Shown here one piece after another: positions 26,386 to 35,816 of a stretch of 64,000 bases of DNA. The DNA lies in assembly GCA_934661375.1 (NCBI GenBank), contig CAKUJH010000009.1, positions 29,183 to 93,182 of the forward strand. Reading direction: 5' to 3'. Made by a program: the position numbers and the translations under genes. Each line of letters begins with the position of its first letter. Within the stretch, counting starts at the first letter, position 1. A model generated the notes under the pieces. The model saw nothing but the letters and a program-made list of their open reading frames with translations, was not told the origin of the DNA and did no database searches. This DNA is from an uncultured Victivallales bacterium. Its GTDB lineage: Bacteria; Verrucomicrobiota; Lentisphaeria; Victivallales; UBA1829.

Positions 26386-28161
26386 TTACAGCGGCATTTC
26401 CTGCATGGGGTCGAGAATGCGTCTCTCACTGAAATGCAGAGTTTCGGAACGCAGTCCGTGCAGCTCGAAAACCACAATTTCGTTGCGTCCCTTTTTCAGC
26501 AGCGGAGCGGGAATATACAGCGTCCGCTGCGGTCCGATGTTCCAGTAACGCCCGATATTGAATCCGTTGACCATGCAGTACCCGCGCGTGCCTTCGGGAA
26601 AATAGAGGAACGTGTCCGCGGGTTCTTCATTCAACAGCATTTCCGCACGGTAAAAACCGGGTTCTTCCTGCGCGGGAAAATTCTTGCCGAACTGCAATGA
26701 ACTCCAGTCATCGAGGGGCAGGGGACGGATCGTCCAGCCTGTGAGATGCATGATGCCGCCGGCAAGACAGAATCCGGTCATGCCGCGCAGTTCGGATTCC
26801 ATGGTGGTTCCGAAGTTGACGCGCCCCATGTTTTCTACCAGAATGTCCAGCCGGCTGTCCGGTTCGCGGATGTTCAGAGTTACGCTCTGATCCGGATCAT
26901 TGCGGTATACCGTGGCAATGACGGTGCCGTTGAGCATGACAATGGCGCGGTCGCGCATGTTCTGGAAAATATATGTGCCGCTGTGCCAGGGTTGAACCGC
27001 GGCGGAATACAGAATGAAGCCGAAGGACTGTCCGAAATGCTCCATGGGTTCCGGCAGCGGTGAATGCACCGGAACGGAAAGACGGTCCAGCGAATCCGCG
27101 AGCGAAACGTATTCCGTGCATTTCACGGAGGAATAGGCTTGGGCTGGATTCGGACGGACGGGTGCTGTGGAGCCCGGATGATACTGTTCCATGACTTTCT
27201 GTACGGCAGAATATTTCGGGGTTGGGTTGCCGGCTTCATCGAGTATGGCGTCCACTTCGTAGCTGGTCAGGAGCGGCATGTATTTGCCGTTGAAGAAATT
27301 GGCTCCGCTGGTGAACCCGAAGTTCGTGCCGCCGTGAAACATGTAGCAGTTGACCGAAGCGTGGTCTTCCAGTACCGCCCGGATGTCCGCCGCCACTGCT
27401 TCATCATTGTGATGCAGCGGCTGAACTCCCCAGTGCCATGCCTTGCCGTTCCAGAGTTCCATGGTCACATGCGCATTGGGATATCCGGTGTTGCAGCGGT
27501 CCAGCGCCTGCATGTTGGTCTTCGGGTTGCAGCGGTAGTTGACCGTGGCGGGAAATTCGGGGAGTGTGCCGCGTTTCAGCCAGATTTCGCCCGCTCCGTC
27601 CGAAGTGAACAGCTGAACTTCGATACCGTCCTGCCGCATGAAATCCGCCAGCTGGCGCAGATACGCCTTGTCGTCCGCGTAACTGCCGTACTCGTTTTCC
27701 AGCTGCATTGCGATGACGGGTCCGCCCTGTGTGCATTGCAGCGGAGCCAGCATGGGCATGACTTCATGAAAGAATTTTTTCACATACGCGAGAAAGATGC
27801 TGTTGCAGCAGCGGAGACGGATTCCCGGTTTGCCCAGCAGCCAGCCGGGCATTCCGCCGAGGTCGCATTCGGAGCAGATATAAGGACCGGGCCGCACGAT
27901 CACATGCAGACCGAGTTTGCCGGCAAGCCGGATGAACCGGGCAAAATCCAGCCGTCCGGAGAAATCGAATTCGCCTTCCCGGACTTCGTGCAGATGCCAT
28001 GCCAGATATGTTTCCACGGTGTTGAAGCCGCAGCTCCGGAGTTTGAGCAGACGGTCTTCCCATTGTTCGGGAAGGGTGCGAAAATAGTGAATTGCGCCGG
28101 AAAGAACGGCGTATGGCTGCCCGTTCAGCAGAACCTGATGCTGTTCTATGGAAAATTTCAT
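26386..28161 (-). CDS. beta-Galactosidase, glycoside hydrolase family 35
   Basis: A 591-residue protein; ATG follows AAAGGAT. The catalytic TIM barrel begins GAIHYFRTLPEQWEDRL (about 22-38). The acid/base glutamate is in GGPVIAMQLENEYGSY (about 150) and the nucleophile in VTMELWNGKAWHWG (about 230), both GH35 signatures. C-terminal beta domains (about 370-590) are present. No signal peptide, so the enzyme is probably cytoplasmic. It cleaves terminal beta-galactose from imported oligosaccharides and faces the GH3 gene across a terminator. Confidence 0.93.
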   Translation of the reverse strand: MKFSIEQHQVLLNGQPYAVLSGAIHYFRTLPEQWEDRLLKLRSCGFNTVETYLAWHLHEVREGEFDFSGRLDFARFIRLAGKLGLHVIVRPGPYICSECDLGGMPGWLLGKPGIRLRCCNSIFLAYVKKFFHEVMPMLAPLQCTQGGPVIAMQLENEYGSYADDKAYLRQLADFMRQDGIEVQLFTSDGAGEIWLKRGTLPEFPATVNYRCNPKTNMQALDRCNTGYPNAHVTMELWNGKAWHWGVQPLHHNDEAVAADIRAVLEDHASVNCYMFHGGTNFGFTSGANFFNGKYMPLLTSYEVDAILDEAGNPTPKYSAVQKVMEQYHPGSTAPVRPNPAQAYSSVKCTEYVSLADSLDRLSVPVHSPLPEPMEHFGQSFGFILYSAAVQPWHSGTYIFQNMRDRAIVMLNGTVIATVYRNDPDQSVTLNIREPDSRLDILVENMGRVNFGTTMESELRGMTGFCLAGGIMHLTGWTIRPLPLDDWSSLQFGKNFPAQEEPGFYRAEMLLNEEPADTFLYFPEGTRGYCMVNGFNIGRYWNIGPQRTLYIPAPLLKKGRNEIVVFELHGLRSETLHFSERRILDPMQEMPL

Positions 28162-28288
28162 GCCGGAAAATCCTTTTCTGGTTACAATGTGTCTTTTGGT
28201 ATTATATTATAATGGAATATTCCGTTTCTGTAAACAGCATTATTGATTTTTAAACTGGATTTTTGTTGTCGACAGCAGAAAATAAAAA

Positions 28289-28317
28289 GCCGCTCCCGGC
28301 GGAAAACCGGGAACGGC
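28289..28317 (-). terminator. Intrinsic terminator of the aldolase operon
   Basis: On the minus strand GCCGTTCCCGG and CCGGGAGCGGC pair (one G-T) and a T-rich run follows; 23 bases after the aldolase stop. Confidence 0.75.
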
Positions 28318-28339
28318 CGGAGCAGAGCATGGAAAATGT

Positions 28340-29170
28340 TTACTGCTGAAGAGCAAAACAGCGCATCAGCTGTGCCGCATGGGCGGCGCATTTTTCCCGG
28401 ATGGGATCCATGAACTTGTCCACCGGAACAAATTTGCCGTTCAGCTTTTCCAGTTCAGCGCGGGTTGCCTTCAGGAAACAGTCCTGATATTCGGTCGCCA
28501 CGTTGATTTTGGAAATGCCGCAGCGGATCACCTTCTGGACGTCTTCCATCGGAGTGCCGGAACCGCCATGGAGAACGAGCGGCAGTTCGGGAAGAGCATC
28601 GCCGATTTCTTTGCAGCGGGCAACGTCGAGCTTCGGCGTTTCCTTGTAGTAGCCGTGTGCCGTGCCGATGGCGATTGCCAGGGCGTCCACGCCGGTGGCT
28701 TCGACAAAACGGACCGCTTCTTCGGGAACGGTCAGATGACCTTCATCGCCCATGGCGACATGTCCGATTTCGGCTTCCACCGAAACACCGGCTTTGTGTG
28801 CCATTGCGACGACTTCTCTGGTGATGCGGATGTTTTCGTCCATCGGCAGCCGGGAGCCGTCGAACATGACGGAAGTGCATCCCCATTCGATGGCGTTTTT
28901 CGCTTCTTCGAAGCTGGCGCCGTGGTCAAGGTGAACCGCGACCGGCTGGGAGCATTTTTCCGCGAATCTGCGGAGCATCGGAATAATCATTTCCGCTTTA
29001 CCGTTGCCGAACATGCGGGAATACATCTGCACGATCAGCGGCAGCTGCGTCATTTCCGCGGCTTCGAACAGCGCGGCGGCAGTTTCGTAATTCGCCAGAT
29101 TGATGGCGGCAATTCCGATCCCCTGTTTCCGCGCGGGTTTCAGCAGTTCATTGAAAGAATAAAGTGCCAT
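28340..29170 (-). CDS. Class II fructose/tagatose-bisphosphate-type aldolase
   Basis: A 276-residue zinc aldolase; ATG at 29170 follows GAGGT and lies 9 bases past the stop of the Fe-S gene. Zinc and substrate sites are visible in AVHLDHGASFEE (about 78-89), EAEIGHVAMGDEG, AIAIGTAHGYY, and VLHGGSGTP. IolJ of inositol catabolism and GatY/KbaY belong to the same family. Given IolB three genes upstream in the operon, cleavage of a 2-deoxy-keto-gluconate phosphate is possible. Generic ketose bisphosphate aldolase is the safer name. Last gene of a six-gene operon. Confidence 0.87.
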   Translation of the reverse strand: MALYSFNELLKPARKQGIGIAAINLANYETAAALFEAAEMTQLPLIVQMYSRMFGNGKAEMIIPMLRRFAEKCSQPVAVHLDHGASFEEAKNAIEWGCTSVMFDGSRLPMDENIRITREVVAMAHKAGVSVEAEIGHVAMGDEGHLTVPEEAVRFVEATGVDALAIAIGTAHGYYKETPKLDVARCKEIGDALPELPLVLHGGSGTPMEDVQKVIRCGISKINVATEYQDCFLKATRAELEKLNGKFVPVDKFMDPIREKCAAHAAQLMRCFALQQ

Positions 29171-29179
29171 GACCCGACC

Positions 29180-30229
29180 TCACAGCTGCGAAGCAATGAC
29201 TTCTTCGATGGTGGCGACGTTCAGCCCCGCTTCCTTTTTCAGGACGATTGCCGTGTACGGGGATGCCGTGATCAGCAGATCTTTTTCCGGATTGTCGGCA
29301 CGGGAAGCGACTTTCTTCGCAAGTTTGGTGACCAGTTCCGGATGGAGTTCCTTCAGAACACAGGCGCCTTCACCGGCGGAGTAGGATTCCTCGTTGTTGG
29401 TGCCGAAGGGTTTCAGAATGAAACCGAACGCGGTGAGAACGTCACGCGGCGCACTGATGTTGCCGTTGTAGTTCTTGAGAAAATCACTTTCCAGATAATA
29501 GACTTCCGCTTTGGCGTCCGCGGCTTTGAGAGCTTTGTCCGCCAGCAGTTTGGCGATGAACTGGGAAGTGTGCATGACTTCCGCATTCACTTTGACGCCC
29601 CATGCGGGGAAGTCGTTCTTGACGGCGTCGTAGGCGGCAGGATTGCTGACCACGAGGATTTTTGCGCCGGATGCATTGACCGCGGCGGCGAAGTTTTCCG
29701 CTGCTTTCTTTGCTTCGTTTTCATAGCCGAGGACTTTGAGCGCTTTGCCGATACAGCCGCCGGAAATGGTGGTGTATCCGACGTTTGCGGCTTTGGCAAT
29801 GGCGGCAAACGCGGAGGTTACCGAGCCTTCTTCATCCGTATAGGCGTCGACAAAGTACAGAACATCGGCTTTGCCTTCGGTCGTGAACTGATTGTCCTGT
29901 GCATATTTTTTGGCAAGTTCGGCGACTTTCGCGGGGGCTTTGCCGGCTTCAACAATGTCGCGGCGGGCAGCCAGCACCAGACCGTTTTCATCGTAATGGC
30001 TGACGCAGTGGAAACGGCAGCAGGCTGAAAGGTCGGAGCGGTACATGGTTTCGATCACATCGTCCGTGAACAGAAATTCCGGATCGTGGCTGGCGGTGTC
30101 GAGCATGAGGGCGCGTCCGCGCGGGGTGTCCGCTTCGCTGAACAGCACATTGCCGACCGCGGAAAGATGGCGGCACATGAAGCAGTAGCGGCAGGACTTC
30201 ATATCGGGTTCGAATTTCGTGAAATTCAT
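29180..30229 (-). CDS. Fe-S (CCG-type) subunit of a glycolate-oxidase-like complex
   Basis: A 349-residue protein; ATG follows AAAGGAG. The N-terminus has CRYCFMC (13-19) and CCRFHC (about 70-75), fewer cysteines than GlcF/LutA normally carry. The rest has the alternating alpha/beta layout of heterodisulfide-reductase-like subunits, but the CCG motifs are poorly kept. It lies 24 bases after an FAD-linked oxidase, the usual GlcD partner. Together they probably oxidise a 2-hydroxy acid and pass electrons to a quinone or electron-transfer flavoprotein. Confidence 0.7.
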   Translation of the reverse strand: MNFTKFEPDMKSCRYCFMCRHLSAVGNVLFSEADTPRGRALMLDTASHDPEFLFTDDVIETMYRSDLSACCRFHCVSHYDENGLVLAARRDIVEAGKAPAKVAELAKKYAQDNQFTTEGKADVLYFVDAYTDEEGSVTSAFAAIAKAANVGYTTISGGCIGKALKVLGYENEAKKAAENFAAAVNASGAKILVVSNPAAYDAVKNDFPAWGVKVNAEVMHTSQFIAKLLADKALKAADAKAEVYYLESDFLKNYNGNISAPRDVLTAFGFILKPFGTNNEESYSAGEGACVLKELHPELVTKLAKKVASRADNPEKDLLITASPYTAIVLKKEAGLNVATIEEVIASQL

Positions 30230-30253
30230 GGTAAAATCTCCTTTGTGATTGAG

Positions 30254-31699
30254 TTAGAAACCGAAGCCCATCTTGCCGGGGTTCATGATGCCGTTGGGGT
30301 CGAGTTCCTTCTTGATCTTGTCCAGCACCAGCGGTTTTGCCGGACCGTACAGTTCCTTCATGAAGTGTCCGAGTTTGAGTCCGACGCCGTGATGTTCGTT
30401 GATCACGCCGCCGTTGGCAACCGCCGCGCGGATGGCGAGATCCCACACGCGGTTGTAGAGTTCGGCCGCTTCCCGCGGATCATCCGGCGCTTTCTCGAAG
30501 ATGAAACGGGCATACAGCATGCAGCCCCATTCATACCAGTGGGAGAAGTGTCCGATGAAACGGGCTTCCGGGAAGTTTTCGTTGACGACTTTCTTCATCG
30601 CCCAGTAGACGTTCTTGATGTTGCTGAACGTGGCGACGGTGTCGAGCGTTCCGAATGCCATCGGCATGTGGAACATGTACGGCGGATAGAAGAATTTGTA
30701 TTTGTTTTCCCACCACATGTCGCCGCCTTTGCTGCCCAGATCCTGAACATCATAGCGGTTCATGATTTTCATGGCTTCTTCCATTTCGAGGTCGACGATC
30801 TTTTCGTAGCCGTCGAAACCGAACACCAGGTAAGCGCCGCTGATCTGGTCCAGACCGAACACGCGTTTGACGTGGCTGCGGGTTTCCTCTTCATCGTACA
30901 GACGGATGGTGCAGGGACGCAGACGGCTGCGCATCAGGGAGGCGCCGGCATCCATGGCGTCGTCGAAGGTTTTGAACAGATAGGCGCGGAATTTGCGGGA
31001 TTCGGGCTGCGGATGAATTTTCAGCGTAACTTTGGTGATGACGCCGAGCGTACCTTCACTGCCGAGGAACATCATGGTGAGATCCGGTCCGGATGCATGG
31101 CGCGGGATCGGCAGGGTATTGATGATTTCGCCGGTGGGCAGCACGACTTCGATGGACATGACCATGTCTTCGATTTTGCCCCACTTGGTGGAAAGCACGC
31201 CGGTGCCGCGGTGCGCCAGGAAGCCGCCGATGGTCGCGCAGGCAATGGAGGCGGGCAGGTGCATGGTCGAATAACCCGCCTTGTTGCATTCCCATTCCAG
31301 ATGACGCATGATGATGCCCGTGCCGCAGATTACGGTCAGGGAAGTAGTGTCAATCTTTTCAACCTGGTTCAGCCGTTTGGTGTCCAGCAGAATGCCGCCG
31401 CAGATCGGCAGTGCGCCGCCCTGCGAACCGGAGCCGCCGCCCCACGGAACCACCGGAATCTTGTAGTTGTTGGCGATTTTCATGACTTTCGAAACTTCTT
31501 CCGTCGAGCCGGGGTGGACAATGATGTCCGCCTGCGGGCAGGGCATGTTGCGGTCATGCCACATTTCGGGGATCCAGTAATAATCGACCGAGTGGGCAAA
31601 TCTGTCCGCCATACGCACATCGACGTAGTCGTGTCCGACGGCATCCGTGAGTTCAGTACGGATCATTTCAAACATGTAGCTGGTTGTGGACGGTAACAT
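30254..31699 (-). CDS. FAD-linked oxidase (GlcD-like)
   Basis: A 481-residue protein; ATG at 31699 lies 10 bases after AGGAGG, so the upstream TTG at 31708 is rejected. The p-cresol-methylhydroxylase FAD domain is seen in HPGSTEEVSKVM, VPWGGGSGSQGG and HRGTGVLSTKWGKIEDMV. The C-terminal oxidase domain ends with NEHHGVGLKLGHFM and DPNGIMNPGKMGF. Substrates in the family are glycolate, D-lactate, sugar acids or alkyl-DHAP. With the adjacent Fe-S subunit it forms a GlcDF-type pair; the setting among sugar kinases points to a sugar acid. Exact substrate unknown. Confidence 0.86.
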   Translation of the reverse strand: MLPSTTSYMFEMIRTELTDAVGHDYVDVRMADRFAHSVDYYWIPEMWHDRNMPCPQADIIVHPGSTEEVSKVMKIANNYKIPVVPWGGGSGSQGGALPICGGILLDTKRLNQVEKIDTTSLTVICGTGIIMRHLEWECNKAGYSTMHLPASIACATIGGFLAHRGTGVLSTKWGKIEDMVMSIEVVLPTGEIINTLPIPRHASGPDLTMMFLGSEGTLGVITKVTLKIHPQPESRKFRAYLFKTFDDAMDAGASLMRSRLRPCTIRLYDEEETRSHVKRVFGLDQISGAYLVFGFDGYEKIVDLEMEEAMKIMNRYDVQDLGSKGGDMWWENKYKFFYPPYMFHMPMAFGTLDTVATFSNIKNVYWAMKKVVNENFPEARFIGHFSHWYEWGCMLYARFIFEKAPDDPREAAELYNRVWDLAIRAAVANGGVINEHHGVGLKLGHFMKELYGPAKPLVLDKIKKELDPNGIMNPGKMGFGF

Positions 31700-31756
31700 G
31701 GCTTTCAAGCCTCCTTTGTTATTGGTTGTCGTTCCAGTTTTTTATTCCGTTTCAAT

Positions 31757-33280
31757 TCATTCCTGTTCCGAAGCATATTTTGCGTAGACCGGCGCCAGGG
31801 CGTCATGGATGTCCCGGTACTGCCGGAACAGCTTCCGGTAGCGCGCCGCCTTGTCCGGATCCGGCCGCAGTTCACGGTCGGTTTTCAGACATTTCCGCAC
31901 GGCGTCGCGGGGATCGGCGAAGAACCCTGCGCCCGTACCTGCCAGCAGCGCACTGCCGAACGACGCATCACCCGGAGTCGGCACCTGCAGCGGCAGGTTG
32001 AAAATACTGCACACAATTTCACTCCACAAGGCGCTTCTGGCTCCACCACCGATCAGGATCAGGCGTTTCACCGGAAGCTTCATTTCCTCGATGAGACCGT
32101 AACAGTCCATCAGGGAGAAGCCGACGCCTTCCAGCAATGCCCGTGCACAGTCGCCGCGGGTCGACCCCATGGAGAACCCGGTGAAACTGCCGCGCAGATC
32201 CGGGTCCCAGTACGGCGAGCGTTCTCCCTGCAGATATGGATGGAAGAACACGCCGTTTGCCCCGATCGGGGACGCCGCCGCCAGCTCATCCATCAGACTG
32301 AACGCTTTTTTGTTCAGTTCCGCCGCCCGGCGTTTTTCCGGTTCGCAGAACTGGTCGCGGAACCAGCGCTGACAGACCGCCGCCGCATTGGTGGCGGAGA
32401 CGGTATAATACATTCCTTCGCAGATGTGTGCATAGGTCAGTGTGCGTTCATGCGGAACCGCTTCTGCGGTCATGACATTGACATTGCCCGCAGTGGCGAG
32501 TTTGACAATGCAGTCGCCCGGTTCCACTGCGCCCGCGCCGTAATCTTCCACGGCGGAATCGGAACTGCCGCAGATGACCGGAGTTCCTTCGGGAATGCCC
32601 GTGTCGCGGGAGGCTGCCGCCGTAACTTTGCCGACCTGATCCGTCGGTTTGCACAGCTGCGGCAGCGCGGAAGCCCTGATTCCGGTCAGTGCCGCCAGTT
32701 CCTGCGACCAGCAATTGTTTTTCATGTCGAAGAACAGCGTTCCCTGCGCTTCAATGTAATCGGTAACCGCCACGCCCGTAACCAGATAACGGACATAATC
32801 CTTGACGAACAGAATGTGTTCCGTCCGGGCGGTGATTTCCGGTTCATTGCGCTGAATCCACATCAGCTGCGGCAGAGTCCAGGTCGGCGTCGGCATCTGC
32901 CACGCGGTTTCGAAGATTTCTCCGGCACGGGCTTTCAGTTCCGCACATTCCCGGACACTGCGCTGATCGGTCCACATGATGGTTCTGCGCAGCGGTTTCA
33001 TCTGCGCATCCATCAGCACGGCATTATGAGTGGAGCCGTCGAACGCCAGAGCCGCGATCCGGGAGAAATCGACGCCTTCGGCACGCAGTTTTTTCAGCAC
33101 TTCGCACATTGCCGCATACCAGTCGGCGGGATCCTGTTCGGACCAGCCGGGATGCGGGAAGTACGTTCTGTATTCAACGGAGGCTTCCCCCTGAAATACA
33201 CCGGCGGCGTCGATGACGGTAACTTTGCAGCCGCCCGTCCCGAAGTCAATGCCCAAGAGCAGATTGCGTTCCGGCATCAT
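31757..33280 (-). CDS. FGGY-family carbohydrate kinase (xylulokinase-like)
   Basis: A 507-residue sugar kinase; its ATG overlaps the iolB stop as ATGA. Visible are the phosphate-1 motif LGIDFGTGGCKVTVID (8-23), the substrate motif HPGWSEQDPADWY, CGSSDSAVEDYGAG, and the C-terminal adenosine site LIGGGARSALWSEI followed by PTPGDASFGSALLAG. Length and layout fit xylulokinase/gluconokinase enzymes. It likely phosphorylates a ketose or sugar acid made upstream in the same pathway. The start at 33280 or the in-frame ATG at 33277 are both possible. Confidence 0.88.
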   Translation of the reverse strand: MMPERNLLLGIDFGTGGCKVTVIDAAGVFQGEASVEYRTYFPHPGWSEQDPADWYAAMCEVLKKLRAEGVDFSRIAALAFDGSTHNAVLMDAQMKPLRRTIMWTDQRSVRECAELKARAGEIFETAWQMPTPTWTLPQLMWIQRNEPEITARTEHILFVKDYVRYLVTGVAVTDYIEAQGTLFFDMKNNCWSQELAALTGIRASALPQLCKPTDQVGKVTAAASRDTGIPEGTPVICGSSDSAVEDYGAGAVEPGDCIVKLATAGNVNVMTAEAVPHERTLTYAHICEGMYYTVSATNAAAVCQRWFRDQFCEPEKRRAAELNKKAFSLMDELAAASPIGANGVFFHPYLQGERSPYWDPDLRGSFTGFSMGSTRGDCARALLEGVGFSLMDCYGLIEEMKLPVKRLILIGGGARSALWSEIVCSIFNLPLQVPTPGDASFGSALLAGTGAGFFADPRDAVRKCLKTDRELRPDPDKAARYRKLFRQYRDIHDALAPVYAKYASEQE

Positions 33281-34080
33281 TTAACCCACGAATGAGCGGG
33301 GTCCTGACTGGAAATCAGCCCGCGGTTGACCGGTCCGCACATGGTCCACAGGTAATACATCTGGTAACCCGGCGCACCGCAGAGCGGGTGATAGCCTTCC
33401 GCGATGGCGACGGTGTCGTTCTGCTTGACCGTGTACGTTTCATCAATGCTGCCGTCCGGCTGGTAAACCTTCTGAATGCCGAATCCCTGCGCCGGATCGA
33501 AGCGGTAGAAGTAGGTTTCCTCCATGTTGATTTCAGCCGGCGGATTGTCAATGTCATGACGGTGCGGAGGATAACCGGACCAGTTGCCGGAAGGAATCAT
33601 GCCTTCGCCGATGTAGAAATGTTCGGAATCGAATTTCTCATCCAGCAGAATAGTGGCTTTGCGCGTGAAGTTGTCGCGGCCGATGGTGATTTCGCGGGTC
33701 TGTTCCGCTTTGATAACCGTCGGACGGGCGGTGTCGCGTGTGGCAGGGGATTCATTGACCGCCAGATCCATGTAATCGGTCAGCGCGGTTACGGTGTATT
33801 CCGTATGACGCGGCAGATAAACCGTATCCGGTTTGCCGGAGAAAACATCTTTGCGTCCGCCGACTTCGGCAAACTCAAAATCTTTGCCTTTGACCGAGCA
33901 TTTGCCGCCGAGCATCACCAGTGCCACTTCCCAGTCGCCGGTATTGGATTTCCAGGATTGTCCTTTGTCCAGAGCCAGAATGCCGAAGCGCGTCAGTTTC
34001 ATCCCCAGCGTGTTGTTGTCGAAAACTTTATTGTAGCCTTTTTTCAGCTCGCTGCCGAGCTTGACCAACAGTTTTTCCAT
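33277..34080 (-). CDS. iolB: 5-deoxy-glucuronate isomerase
   Basis: A 267-residue bicupin; ATG at 34080 sits 6 bases after AGGAGG, so the upstream ATG at 34098 is rejected. The motif SGNWSGYPPHRHDIDNPP (about 155-172) with metal-binding histidines, and EETYFYRFDPAQGFGIQ, are IolB signatures. IolB converts 5-deoxyglucuronate to 5-dehydro-2-deoxy-gluconate in inositol catabolism. Other inositol genes (iolD, iolE) are not present here, which makes its role in this cluster notable. Stop overlaps the kinase start. Confidence 0.93.
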   Translation of the reverse strand: MEKLLVKLGSELKKGYNKVFDNNTLGMKLTRFGILALDKGQSWKSNTGDWEVALVMLGGKCSVKGKDFEFAEVGGRKDVFSGKPDTVYLPRHTEYTVTALTDYMDLAVNESPATRDTARPTVIKAEQTREITIGRDNFTRKATILLDEKFDSEHFYIGEGMIPSGNWSGYPPHRHDIDNPPAEINMEETYFYRFDPAQGFGIQKVYQPDGSIDETYTVKQNDTVAIAEGYHPLCGAPGYQMYYLWTMCGPVNRGLISSQDPAHSWVK

Positions 34081-34097
34081 GATGACCTCCTGTATCA

Positions 34098-35006
34098 TTA
34101 AGAGTGTTGAGCTAAAAATTTATTGACCTGCGCACGGGTCGGAATGCCGGTGCGTCCGCCCAGTTTCGTGCATTTCAGCGCGGAAACCGCCGAAGCAAAA
34201 CGCATACTCCCGAAAATATCCCGTGTTTCGGAATAACGCACGGCAAACGCCGAGTGAAACACATCCCCCGCGCCGGTGGTATCCGTCACTTCGATATTGA
34301 AACTCGGACAGCGGATGATTTTTCCGGTTTTCCGGTCGAAGCACATGGACCCTTTCACCCCCATGGTGATGCCCGTGACTTCCGCACCGATTTTCACCAG
34401 TTCCATCAGCGATTTTTCATAATCTTCAATGCCGGTGAGCTGCCGCGCAAAAAATTCCGAGGTGATGACAATATCGCAGTCGTTCAGCAGTTCGCGGACT
34501 CCCGGCCGCAATGTTCCGGCGTCGATGCTGACCAGCACACCGTGTTTTTTCGCCAGTTTCGCGGCTGTCTGCGCTCCGGCGGTCTGATGTCCGTCCAGAT
34601 GCAGTACTTTTGCGCCGGCGATGAGTTCTTCGGGAATTTCCTCCGGCGCAAGATCGGCTCCGTTGCCGCGGTACCAGACAATGCTCCGTTTTCCTTCCTT
34701 GTCCACCCAGCAGAAAGCCGTGGAGGTGGAGCAGCCCGGACGTGTTTTCATATATTCGGTATTGACTTTTTCCTCGGCGAAATCGCGCAGTATGATTTTT
34801 CCGGAATCATCGTCTCCGGCGACTCCGACGAATGCGGTGTTCATGCCGAGCCGTGCCGCCGCGACTGCCGCGGTTGCCGCCGGACCGCCTCCCTGGGTCA
34901 GATGACTGACCGCTTCGACTTTGTGGTCCAGGGGAATCTCATCCACTTTGCAGAGATAATCATTGCTGCAATAACCTAATGAAACAAATTCGATGCCGCC
35001 ACTCAT
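34098..35006 (-). CDS. PfkB-family sugar kinase
   Basis: A 302-residue ribokinase-fold protein; ATG at 35006 follows AAAGGG, and the family's first strand (IEFVSLGYCSNDYL) starts right after. GGGPAATAAVAAARLG (about 38-53) is the sugar-binding motif and DTTGAGDVFHSAF (about 240) the anion hole and catalytic aspartate. In this cluster the obvious candidate is phosphorylation of 5-dehydro-2-deoxygluconate (IolC role) ahead of the class II aldolase; generic ribokinase or ketohexokinase function is possible. First gene of the minus-strand operon. Confidence 0.85.
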   Translation of the reverse strand: MSGGIEFVSLGYCSNDYLCKVDEIPLDHKVEAVSHLTQGGGPAATAAVAAARLGMNTAFVGVAGDDDSGKIILRDFAEEKVNTEYMKTRPGCSTSTAFCWVDKEGKRSIVWYRGNGADLAPEEIPEELIAGAKVLHLDGHQTAGAQTAAKLAKKHGVLVSIDAGTLRPGVRELLNDCDIVITSEFFARQLTGIEDYEKSLMELVKIGAEVTGITMGVKGSMCFDRKTGKIIRCPSFNIEVTDTTGAGDVFHSAFAVRYSETRDIFGSMRFASAVSALKCTKLGGRTGIPTRAQVNKFLAQHS

Positions 35007-35327
35007 AAAAAACAGCCCTTTCTGTCCGGTTTTTCTCTCAATATCCATAACAATACAGGCTTTTCGGCAAATTTCAAGTCCTGTTTTGCTGTTTTTATGA
35101 GAAATATTTGATAATATTTTGAGAAAGATATGATTTGATAATGATAAAATGCAGAATTTTATCCGGAAAATGCCCCGAAAAATGGAGAGCCGCTGCATTT
35201 TCCTGCATTTTTCATCCAGCCGCCGCTTGACTTGCGGTGAACTCCGGGCTATGTTAGGACAGAAACCGGAAGCGGATGTTCTGCGCGCCGGTCAGCTGAA
35301 TCATTTAACGAAATGCGAGGTGAAGTC
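35007..35327. promoter_or_regulatory. Divergent control region with ATTTGATAAT direct repeats
   Basis: A 321-base AT-rich gap between the PfkB operon and the Lrp-type gene. ATTTGATAAT occurs at 35105-35114 and again at 35133-35142, 28 bases apart, in a block also containing two TGAGAAA. These could be operators for a regulator of the operon. No gene is visible in the gap. Confidence 0.4.
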
Positions 35328-35615
35328 ATGGTTACAGCAATCATTCTGCTGAATGTCGAACGGGAGCAGATTCTGGAAGTCATGGATGAAATTCTTCAGG
35401 TGGACGGCATCATGGAAGTTCATTCGATTGCCGGGGAATATGACATTGCCGCCATTGCGCGTGTGGATGACAACGAACAGCTGTCGCTGATTCTGGCGGA
35501 CAAGATGTGTCATCAGATCAAAGGCATCACCCATACCAAGACGCTGGTTTCGCTGGGCTCCTATTATAATTTTGACCCGAAGAAGGCCTTCCGAACGACC
35601 AAAAACATCAAATAA
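35328..35615 (+). CDS. Stand-alone Lrp/AsnC ligand-binding (RAM) domain
   Basis: A 95-residue protein; ATG at 35328 follows GAGGTGA. The whole protein is the RAM fold (VTAIILLNVEREQILEVMDE, then VHSIAGEYDIAAIARVDD and GITHTKTLVSLGSYY); the DNA-binding domain of Lrp is absent. Such proteins form rings that bind amino acids or other small ligands and may modulate partner regulators. It sits at the head of the plus-strand Gfo/Idh genes and opposite the kinase operon. Confidence 0.87.
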   Translation: MVTAIILLNVEREQILEVMDEILQVDGIMEVHSIAGEYDIAAIARVDDNEQLSLILADKMCHQIKGITHTKTLVSLGSYYNFDPKKAFRTTKNIK

Positions 35616-35816
35616 GCAGGTTCTGTCTTTGGAAAAATCTGTTTTTCAACCAGTTCATGCGGCTGTTTTTGCATTTTTGCCCGTAAAAATGGACATATTT
35701 TTTCGGAAAATGATCAAAAAAGCCATCTTTTTATCAAAAAGACCATTTTATTTCCCGAATTTCATATTATGTTAAGGAGTGTTGAATCCCGAAAAACATA
35801 GAATAAGGATTGCATC

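Noticed and set aside
30086..31696. Long plus-strand frames opposite the oxidase and aldolase genes
   Set aside because: Shadow frames of the GlcD-like and neighbouring genes; no family match.
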